From Tabrizicola sp. (GTDB lineage Bacteria; Pseudomonadota; Alphaproteobacteria; Rhodobacterales; Rhodobacteraceae), in contig NZ_JAUXZE010000077.1 in NCBI RefSeq assembly GCF_030694085.1, positions 1 through 40,553 on the forward strand: 40,553 bases of DNA. The letters run 5' to 3'. The position numbers and the translations under genes are program-made. The notes beneath the pieces were generated by a model. That model saw only the letters and a list, made by a program, of their open reading frames with translations. It ran no database searches and was not told the DNA's origin. Below, piece after piece: positions 34,847-40,553 of this stretch (position 1 is the first letter of the stretch; each line of letters opens with the position of its first letter).

Positions 34847-35018
34847 GAGTGACAGCCTTCAGGGTTTCGAACCGTTCGGCTGCGCGACCAGCGCGCTCGC
34901 CAGCACGGCGCAGGTTGAAGAGGAACAGCACGGCGGTCAGAGCGGCGAGCGCCGCTCCGATGATCCGCCGCGCCCAAGGTCGGGTGAATAGCGCGGCCAG
35001 CATGGTGCCCAGCATCAC
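34758..35018 (-). CDS. Rz-like/holin-type phage lysis protein
   Basis: An 86-residue protein with one N-terminal membrane segment (about 16-35, ARRIIGAALAALTAVLFLFN) followed by a charged, coiled-coil-like helix (AGERAGRAAERFETLKAVTH then AQRQMLEEAARRP). This layout fits an i-spanin (Rz) or a small holin-associated protein. Its ATG overlaps the stop of the upstream M15 lysin gene by four bases (ATGA), and its 3' part overlaps the next small gene. The position directly after an endolysin is what supports the lysis role; the sequence alone is not diagnostic. Confidence 0.65.
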   Translation of the reverse strand: MMLGTMLAALFTRPWARRIIGAALAALTAVLFLFNLRRAGERAGRAAERFETLKAVTHAQRQMLEEAARRPRSRDDLLDRPRDGEF

Positions 35019-35695
35019 CGCATCCCCCTGCGCCAGTCATCGACCCGGGCCCAGATCGCCACGCTAATGCCTGACAGCGCGAGCGCGATGAAGATCCAGC
35101 GCAAGCTTTCGAGATGGGGTACAAGCGGCAGCACCGCCCCCCTGCACCTCTGCGAGGAATTCCTGCGCGACATCGACAGCCGCCGCGCCCATGGTCGCAA
35201 CCCCTGCTGACCCTGCGCCCCGCAATTTCCGGCTTTCGGCCAAACTTCGCGGGCGGGCGGTAGTTCCCGTGCAAAGGGCACCGCCCGTGCTGGGAACTCC
35301 TCGCCCCAAGTCCGCGCTGGCCCAAGGTCGATGTGCATGAAACCGGACCGGGGATAATACCCAATGCCGAGGAATCCCACCTCCCGCGCGGCTTTCTCGA
35401 AGGCGACTGGATCGTGGTTCGCCATTGCAATGTCGAAGGCCGTGCCGTCCGTATGCTTCGACCCCTTCGCGCCGCCCACTGCACGGTTGTGTTCGGGCGA
35501 ACGATAAGCAGAGCGGACGATCAGCGGCTTGCCCAGCCGATCGCGCAGGGCCGGCAGCTTGTCCATGGCCTCAGGGTGGAGCTTTAATTGCCCGGTGCCG
35601 CGACAGGCAATCTCCGCTGGTGAAAAGTTCCCCCAGCGCCAGGCGCTCTCCGGCACTTCGCGGAAATGGCGGAACGTTCGGATCGATTCAGGCAT
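35015..35695 (-). CDS. M15-type peptidase endolysin with C-terminal membrane anchor
   Basis: A 226-residue peptidoglycan peptidase of the M15 (VanY/DacA-like) group. Zinc and active-site pattern: SAYRSPEHNRAVGGAKGSKH, H-x6-D (KHTDGTAFDI) and the final FMHIDLG. It ends with a membrane segment (LRWIFIALALSGISVAIWAR). The linker (about residues 148-190) seems to be out of frame: another minus-strand frame there reads SLAESRKLRGAGSAGVATMG then AAAVDVAQEFLAEV, which looks more natural, so two compensating indels (near 35260 and 35145) are likely. Catalytic and membrane parts are in the open frame, so the product could still be made. Part of a prophage lysis module with the two small genes downstream. 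Confidence 0.82.
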   Translation of the reverse strand: MPESIRTFRHFREVPESAWRWGNFSPAEIACRGTGQLKLHPEAMDKLPALRDRLGKPLIVRSAYRSPEHNRAVGGAKGSKHTDGTAFDIAMANHDPVAFEKAAREVGFLGIGYYPRSGFMHIDLGPARTWGEEFPARAVPFARELPPAREVWPKAGNCGAQGQQGLRPWARRLSMSRRNSSQRCRGAVLPLVPHLESLRWIFIALALSGISVAIWARVDDWRRGMR

Positions 35696-35749
35696 GACGC
35701 CCTCTTGTTGAGATGGATAGAAAAAAGCCGGCGGTATCCAGCCCGCGCA

Positions 35750-36480
35750 TTAGTTTTTGTTCACCGACGTCTTCAGACCTCGTGCCCACCCTTGGGCGCC
35801 CAGTTTGCAACAAACGCCTTGGCGTTCCTGACTGCTGCCCGAGAGCAGGCGCAGCTTCGTGACGCGGAGGTCATATCCATAGAGTGCGCAATTGGCGGGA
35901 ATCACGGTCTCGCGCGGGACGGTGTATTCGCCGGGCTGAATGATGGTGACGGCGGCCTGACCGAGGGCGGCTGCACGGGCGAGGCCTTCGGCGACGGTGG
36001 CCAGCGGCACGGTAAGCGAAGTTCCGGCATTGCTGTCGCGGCCTTCCATGGTGACATAGAAGGTGCGGGCGACGGGGACGGAGGCCAGCGGCAGGCGTTC
36101 GAGGCTGGCGATCTCGATATCGGTCTGGTGCCCCGTGCCGAACACCTCGACCCAAGGCAGGGCATAGCGCGCGCCGGTGGGCACGATCACCTCGGCGGGG
36201 CCTGCGCCGGGCGGGGCGACCGAGGTGCGGATCGTGCGGCGGTCGGAGGCGAGTGTCAAAGTAGTGTCGGTGGTGATCGCCGTAATGGAAATCCGCACCT
36301 TGTCGGGCCCCAGCCAGTCAATGCCGCAGGAAATGGCATAATTGGCGGGATCGGGTGTCTCGGCCGGTTGCGCACGAGCCAGCGCGCGCGGGCGGTAATG
36401 TCCGGACCGGATGCTGCAATCAGCGCATTCACATGGGCCCGCGTCGCCTGGAACCCTCGCAGCCGTCGGTGGTGCTGACC
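35750..36480 (-). pseudogene. Phage tail-protein remnant, frameshifted and 5'-truncated
   Basis: The minus strand reads ATRAHVNALIAASGPDITAR in one frame down to about 36390, then, after an indel, PAETPDPANYAISCGIDWLG, PDKVRISITAITTDTTLTLA and an unbroken frame to a stop at 35750 (ARTFYVTMEGRDSNAGTSLT, TIIQPGEYTVPRETVIPANC). The last part looks like the beginning of a right-handed beta-helix domain of phage tail fibres/spikes. The 5' end is cut at about 36480, where the integrase gene starts on the other strand. It lies 54 bp before the lysin gene in the usual tail-to-lysis order. Confidence 0.6.
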
Positions 36481-37530
36481 CGCATCGAAGCCGCCGATGA
36501 AGGCGCCCAAGCGCTGCCGCCAGTTCGTATCACCGATCTGATCGACCGATACATCGAGGTACACGTGCCGCATCTGGCGAAGGTGAGCGCCGCAGATCAG
36601 CGCTCAATGATGGAAAGGCTCATTGCACCCGCTTGGGGCAAGATGCTGGTCGCCGAAGTCAGCGCTTATGACGTGAAACTGCTGCTGACGAAGATTGCGG
36701 ATGGGCACGAAAGACCCTCGAAAGCAAAACCCAAGAACCGGGTCCGGAAGTTGCAGGGTGCCAAGCCCACGCCCGTGCGCGCAAATCCTGTTGGCGAGGT
36801 TGTCCGGAAGATGTTCGCCTATGCCGCAAAGTGGGGCTGGCGTGATGACAATCCCGCCATGGGCTTTCTTCGTCGAATGGAAACGCCGCGCGAAAGATTT
36901 CTCTCACAAGAAGAAATCCCACGTCTTGCCGCGGCGCTCGATGCGGCCGACGACATGCGTGCTGCATATGTCATCCTACTGTGCGTGCTGACAGGTGCCC
37001 GCGTTGGGGAGGTGCGACAGGCGAAGTTCGAGGGCTTCAATCTCGAGCGCCCGACATGGACAAAGCCTGCGACCACGACGAAGCAGCGCCGCGTGCACCG
37101 TGTGCCGATCTCCGACGAGGCAGCAACGATAGTACGGCTACGCCGTCAGAATGTCTTTCCAGACTGCCCTTGGCATTTTCCGGGAGACACGCTGGGCCAA
37201 CCTGTGCAGGAGGTCCGGCGGTTCTGGCGCCGAATTCAGGCCGACGCCGGTATCGAGGACGTGCGCATCCATGATTTGCGCCATACCTTTGCCTCTCTGC
37301 TGGTAAGCGGCGGCGCATCGCTTGAGATGATCGGCAAGCTGCTTGGTCACAGCCAGATGCAAACGACCCAGCGTTATGCGCATCTGATGGACACACCCCT
37401 GCGCGCAGGCGTGAATGCTGTGGCGAGTGCCTTCACGCCAAAGCCACGCCTCGTCCACAGTGCTGACCCAACGTCTGCGACGCCGTTATCCCAGAGCAGA
37501 CGGAAGCGTTCTAGCGCTTCGGTTTCTTGA
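36433..37530 (+). CDS. Tyrosine recombinase (integrase), probably N-terminally truncated
   Basis: A 365-residue reading from the ATG at 36433; the frame is open from 36355, but the first ~25 codons are antisense to the tail-gene remnant. The core-binding domain starts at about 36528 (PVRITDLIDRYIEVHVPHLA). The catalytic domain has LTGARVGEVR (Arg I), HDLRHTFASLLVSGG (His-x-x-Arg), LLGHSQMQTTQRYAHL (His/Trp position and catalytic Tyr). The arm-binding/DUF4102-type N-terminal domain usual for phage and island integrases of this kind is missing, so the gene seems to be 5'-truncated at the junction. No attachment repeat was found beside it. Confidence 0.82.
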   Translation: MGPRRLEPSQPSVVLTRIEAADEGAQALPPVRITDLIDRYIEVHVPHLAKVSAADQRSMMERLIAPAWGKMLVAEVSAYDVKLLLTKIADGHERPSKAKPKNRVRKLQGAKPTPVRANPVGEVVRKMFAYAAKWGWRDDNPAMGFLRRMETPRERFLSQEEIPRLAAALDAADDMRAAYVILLCVLTGARVGEVRQAKFEGFNLERPTWTKPATTTKQRRVHRVPISDEAATIVRLRRQNVFPDCPWHFPGDTLGQPVQEVRRFWRRIQADAGIEDVRIHDLRHTFASLLVSGGASLEMIGKLLGHSQMQTTQRYAHLMDTPLRAGVNAVASAFTPKPRLVHSADPTSATPLSQSRRKRSSASVS

Positions 37531-37533
37531 ATT

Positions 37534-38016
37534 TCAGAGCCGCAAGAATGGGTTTAAGCCGCCTACCGATGACGTTCTCATCTGGGAAGCGCCATCTTCG
37601 GATCGGGCATCGAACCAATCCTGAAGTTCTCGGATCCAGGCGGATTGCGAAGGCAGCAGGCCTTCTTCGAAGACGCGACGCGTGATTTCGGCATTCATTC
37701 CTGGCCAATCGTAGTCGCACTCTTCGCTGAGCCCACCGCCCACTGCTATCCTGCCGAAAAGATCATGCGTGTCCTCGAAGCGCTGCACATCTTCGCCCAG
37801 CAGCAACACATCCCCGACGGATATCAAGACGCCCTCGACCGGCGCGGTGATGTAGAGCCATTCGGTTTCTTCCAGCGGCCTGGTGCGCTGATGTGCTGAT
37901 GGCGGCCCCGTCCCGCACGCCGGAATATCGGCAGGATGTCCATGGGCTGTTTCTGGACAAGTCCACCGGCTTAGGGCGGCCACGTCGTTACCGGCGGCCC
38001 CTTGCCGCCATACCAA
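37534..38016 (-). CDS. Hypothetical protein, start uncertain
   Basis: A reading frame of 160 residues that I do not recognise. The C-terminal part from ETEWLYITAPVEGVLISVGD through LLLGEDVQRFEDTHDLFGRI, ECDYDWPGMNAEITRRVFEE and SAWIRELQDWFDARSEDG looks like real protein: acidic and well balanced. The N-terminal ~50 residues are Pro/His/Cys-rich and look like antisense or out-of-frame sequence. A second minus-strand frame there (Met at 37966) could hold the true N-terminus, joined by a frameshift near 37870. The stop lies 4 bp from the integrase stop on the other strand, so the two genes converge. Function unknown. Confidence 0.45.
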   Translation of the reverse strand: MVWRQGAAGNDVAALSRWTCPETAHGHPADIPACGTGPPSAHQRTRPLEETEWLYITAPVEGVLISVGDVLLLGEDVQRFEDTHDLFGRIAVGGGLSEECDYDWPGMNAEITRRVFEEGLLPSQSAWIRELQDWFDARSEDGASQMRTSSVGGLNPFLRL

Positions 38017-38258
38017 AAGAGCAAATCAATCTTCTTTGGTTTGTAAGAGCTATCGCATTTGGTCGCGCTGCGTTGACGTAGAGCCAACGTAATGCGTCCG
38101 GTGGGTTTGTTGCCATAAGTCAGCGGCTCGAGACGCGGTGCATGTTGGCTTGTGTAGGCCAAAACACTGCCTCCAAGGCGAGCCTTCAGTTGTGGTCGGG
38201 CTGGTGAAGGCATAAAACGTCTTCGTCTTGGCTACGGCCCTGGGTGCAGGGATTGTTG

Positions 38259-39254
38259 ATGATAAACACGCTACAAGCTGGTCGATTCATGGCGGCAATG
38301 GCTGTCGTTTTGCATCATGCGGTTATCAGTGTGGCGGCGTTCGTCGAAACTCCACCTTGGTTTGTGTACAGCCTTCTTGAGTATGGCTACCTTGGCGTTG
38401 ATTTCTTTTTTGTTCTATCCGGGTTCATCATTCACTACACGATGTCACTCAAGCCAAGGCCTGCACCTCAATTTGCACTCGATCGTCTTGGGCGGATACT
38501 TTTACCGTATTGGCCGGTTGGTGTGGCTCTTGCAGTTGCTTACACTCTGCTACCTGCCCTGAGTGACAGTGGACGGAGCTGGAGCTGGCTTTCAACTCTC
38601 ACGTTAATCCCGACTGAAGCACCCCCCGCACTCAGCGTGGCGTGGACATTGCAGCACGAGCTGGTTTTTTACCTCATCTACGCAACGCTCTTCTTCACAA
38701 GCCAGATATCTTCAGGATTGGCTCTGTGGGGTTTGGCGATCATTCTAGGCCCCATCTGGTTGGCCCCGGAACTGCCAGTTCTGAAGATTGCCCTTGCTCC
38801 GATAAACCTTGAATTCATAGCGGGCGTGGCGGCCGCGTCATTTTTCCTCTCAAAGCACAAGACATCTACAGCTTGGTCAGTAAGCTTATCTTCTTTGTTT
38901 CTTTTTGCTTTTCTGGTCTTGGGCGCTGACCGAGATGAAAGTGCGTTGATTGGGCTTTCCATAGCTTCCTTGTTGCCATGTCTTTGTAGATTCGAGGAGG
39001 CAGGGCGGTTCTTTGTACCGTCCTGGCTCGTGTTCGGTGGAGCCGCATCGTACGCGATTTATCTGACGCACAATCCACTTCTTTCCCTGACGTCGCGTGC
39101 TTTTGGTCTTTTGGGTTCTGAATGGTTGATCGCCATCATTGCATCTGTGATTGTTTGCACTTTTGTTGGGGTTCTGTATTACGCAACTTTTGAGCGTCCA
39201 ATAATGCAAATTTACAAGAGAATTCAAAATAATTCTTTATCTTTGCGAATGTAA
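38259..39254 (+). CDS. Acyltransferase-3 family membrane protein (OafA-like)
   Basis: A 331-residue polytopic membrane protein of the acyltransferase-3 family, which O-acetylates or otherwise acylates surface sugars. It begins INTLQAGRFMAAMAVVLHHA with the conserved N-terminal His pair; YLGVDFFFVLSGFIIHY, SVAWTLQHELVFYLIYATLF and GAASYAIYLTHNPLLSL with the final YYATFERPIMQIYK are family blocks. About ten hydrophobic segments. The start at 38259 is preferred (GGGA upstream, family N-terminus); a GTG at 38244 is also in frame. GC content is clearly lower than in the rfb operon. It stands apart from the main locus beyond the phage remnant, so a role in decorating this polysaccharide is plausible but inferred. 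Confidence 0.92.
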   Translation: MINTLQAGRFMAAMAVVLHHAVISVAAFVETPPWFVYSLLEYGYLGVDFFFVLSGFIIHYTMSLKPRPAPQFALDRLGRILLPYWPVGVALAVAYTLLPALSDSGRSWSWLSTLTLIPTEAPPALSVAWTLQHELVFYLIYATLFFTSQISSGLALWGLAIILGPIWLAPELPVLKIALAPINLEFIAGVAAASFFLSKHKTSTAWSVSLSSLFLFAFLVLGADRDESALIGLSIASLLPCLCRFEEAGRFFVPSWLVFGGAASYAIYLTHNPLLSLTSRAFGLLGSEWLIAIIASVIVCTFVGVLYYATFERPIMQIYKRIQNNSLSLRM

Positions 39255-39883
39255 GCTTAATATGATTATGATCGAGATTGTATCTTCATTTATGGATGCC
39301 TGCTTACCTCAACGCCACATCAACACCCGAATGAGTGTCCTTGAGCGTCACATCGGAACCCAAAAGGATAATTGACTTTGCTCGAAGTCGTGCACTGATG
39401 CGCATCGACACGCACTTCGTGGACATTAATCCCGTACAAATTAACCGTTGGGCTCCTATTGGGCACTTACCTTATTCGATAAGGCCACGCTTCCGCGGTG
39501 CCCGAAAGTCTTGATCTTACCGTTAGAAGCGCAACACATCGCCCGCGTCCAGTGCAAGTTGTGAGGTTTGCAGACGGAATGTCACTGTATCGCGCACGGT
39601 CCATGCTTCCATCAGAATGAGTGGACAGAGTTGCTCAACCTTCTCTGGTGGAACGCCAAGCCGTCATCGACGAAATTGCGAGCTGAAGCAGTGCAATTGA
39701 TTAAACTGGCGATCTTTACCACTGAGTGGGAGGCCATGGTGCCAGAAGATGGAAAACCATAGCGTCCGTGCGGATTGCCGCAACTCCTGGGAAGATGTTC
39801 GCATTCTGTGGCTGCGGCGAAAGAAGCACCATCAAACGCGTGATCCATCCCATCTCCTGAACCGCAAGACCTGCGTCTCCGTA
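39255..39883. other. Gene-poor region holding an orphan hip-type control region
   Basis: About 630 bp between the acyltransferase and virD4 ends. The centre (39390-39530) is a degenerate copy of the hipBA upstream region. After it, a plus-strand frame at 39568-39762 (64 codons, including TELLNLLWWNAKPSSTKLRA) is moderately coding-like but not recognised, has no clear ribosome site and may be a remnant. Nothing else can be supported. Confidence 0.45.
39391..39521. promoter_or_regulatory. Orphan, degenerate copy of the hipBA operator region
   Basis: It carries the dyad TGCAC-TGAT-GCGCA at 39391-39404, a full operator TTACC-TTATTC-GATAA at 39467-39482 (same spacer as the first hip box) and a half-box TTACC followed by GTTAGA at 39517, again exactly 50 bp later. 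The order, spacing and direction match 4996-5135. The third box and any hipB gene are missing. It could still bind HipB. Confidence 0.6.
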
Positions 39884-40553
39884 TCACGCATATTCTGCAA
39901 TGATCGCCCGTGTCGTCTGAACCGCTGCCGCCAGTTCCGCTCGGTCAGCTTCTCTGAGTCCCAGCCCCACCGGATCGAAGGATAATTGACTTGCTCCGGC
40001 ACTACCCGCAGCAGCCCGAGCCGCTCGGCCACGCGCCCGACCTGGGATTTCAGGCTTTGGAACATGTGGCTCCGTGAGGGGCTCTTCAGCTGGTGCCTTT
40101 GCAGCTCCCTGCGCTCCCGCAGCCGCCCGCACCTCTTGCAGTTCCAGTTTCAGCTTTTCCATGGCCTCCCTTGTCTCAGACATCTGGCGATCTCGCCGCA
40201 GCCCGTCCTCGTCAGGGTATGGGAAACTCCCCGCCTGACCTGCGTGCAGCACCCGTAGCGCTGGATCCTCGAAATACTTGATTCGCCGCGCCCGAATCGG
40301 CATCTGCGCGTCGATCACAAGGATCACCTCGTCGAGGTCCATGCGCCGGGCCTGATCCTCGGTCAGGAGCTGAGTGTCCTCTGTCCGCTCGGAAACGCTG
40401 CGCCCCTCAAAGGGATTGCGACCAACGGCGCGGGACCGCGTGACCACGCGCTTGGTGGTCTTGCCCACGGCCTGGCTTAACTCTTCGATGGTCTTCTGCT
40501 CGGACGGGGTGAGGTAGAGCTTCACGCCCGCGCCGCCCTGCAGGGAACGGCGC
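39884..40553 (-). CDS. virD4: VirD4-type coupling protein, C-terminal part (5' end outside window)
   Basis: The frame is open from the right edge to a stop at 39884-39886 (about 222 residues). The first part, GVKLYLTPSEQKTIEELSQA with GKTTKRVVTRSRAVG, then EDQARRMDLDEVILVIDAQM and PIRARRIKYFEDPALR, is the C-terminal end of the VirD4/TraG ATPase domain, which couples the relaxosome to the T4SS channel. It is followed by a long low-complexity Glu/Ala/Arg-rich tail (a likely helix, MSETREAMEKLKLELQEVRA) typical of alphaproteobacterial plasmid VirD4. The Walker motifs lie beyond the window. With virB11/virB6 at the left edge this indicates one conjugation system split by the polysaccharide region, or two different ones. 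Confidence 0.87.
   Translation of the reverse strand, partial: RRSLQGGAGVKLYLTPSEQKTIEELSQAVGKTTKRVVTRSRAVGRNPFEGRSVSERTEDTQLLTEDQARRMDLDEVILVIDAQMPIRARRIKYFEDPALRVLHAGQAGSFPYPDEDGLRRDRQMSETREAMEKLKLELQEVRAAAGAQGAAKAPAEEPLTEPHVPKPEIPGRARGRAARAAAGSAGASQLSFDPVGLGLREADRAELAAAVQTTRAIIAEYA

Noticed and set aside
35666..36478. A 270-codon plus-strand Gly/Asp-rich frame
   Set aside because: Antisense of the tail-protein remnant, whose minus-strand frame has the recognisable domain pattern.
37971..38213. An 80-codon minus-strand frame upstream of the acyltransferase
   Set aside because: No ribosome site, no recognisable family, partly overlaps the doubtful N-terminus of the hypothetical gene; may be a remnant but not supportable.

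Overview
The window looks like DNA from a high-GC alphaproteobacterium, most likely Rhodobacteraceae (Paracoccus/Rhodobacter/Roseobacter relatives). The reasons are the GC-rich codon use, the VirB-type conjugation genes, the MarR-like regulator typical of EPS loci, the recombinase-ParB cassette and the phage lysis genes. It is accessory DNA: parts of a type IV secretion system (T4SS) lie at both ends, a large surface-polysaccharide locus fills the middle, and the joints are packed with broken mobile elements. I infer a conjugative plasmid, or an integrated conjugative element, that carries an exopolysaccharide/O-antigen locus.

Layout. 1-2.4 kb: end of a virB operon (virB11, a small exported protein, virB6), stopping at a 3' fragment of an initiator-tRNA-like gene. 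2.5-4.9 kb: frameshifted coiA-like gene, intact Fic protein, IS5 and IS66 scraps, dead vapC. 5.0-6.8 kb: hipBA toxin-antitoxin operon behind three evenly spaced operator-like palindromes. 7.0-10.4 kb: glycosyltransferase, YdcF-like protein, galU and an RfaH/NusG-type antiterminator. 10.6-12.4 kb: decayed serine recombinase and two ParB-like genes. 12.9-34.6 kb: polysaccharide locus. 34.6-37.5 kb: phage lysis module, tail-gene remnant and a 5'-truncated integrase. 38.3-39.3 kb: acyltransferase. 39.4-39.5 kb: an orphan, degenerate copy of the hipBA control region. 39.9-40.55 kb: 3' end of virD4.

How the polysaccharide genes fit together. GalU supplies UDP-glucose. Ugd and a 4-epimerase give UDP-glucuronate and UDP-galacturonate. 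A TviB/WbpO-like dehydrogenase gives a UDP-N-acetylhexosaminuronate. RfbA, B, C and D make dTDP-L-rhamnose, and the RfbB product also feeds a QdtA/FdtA-like ketoisomerase and a QdtB/FdtB-like aminotransferase that lead to a dTDP-3-amino-3,6-dideoxyhexose. Five glycosyltransferases, an AsnB-type amidotransferase, a FemAB-like GNAT protein, Wzx and Wzy complete a Wzx/Wzy-type pathway. No initiating sugar-phosphate transferase and no Wza/Wzc export machinery is visible. The central part (about 21.15-26.04 kb) is strikingly AT-rich, and its edges fall inside two glycosyltransferase genes, which suggests cassette exchange.

The most unusual signals are the hip-type operator array with exact 50-bp spacing and its orphan copy 34.4 kb away, the tRNA fragment at the end of virB6, the intragenic composition breakpoints, and a cleanly resolved IS630-into-IS5 nested insertion.
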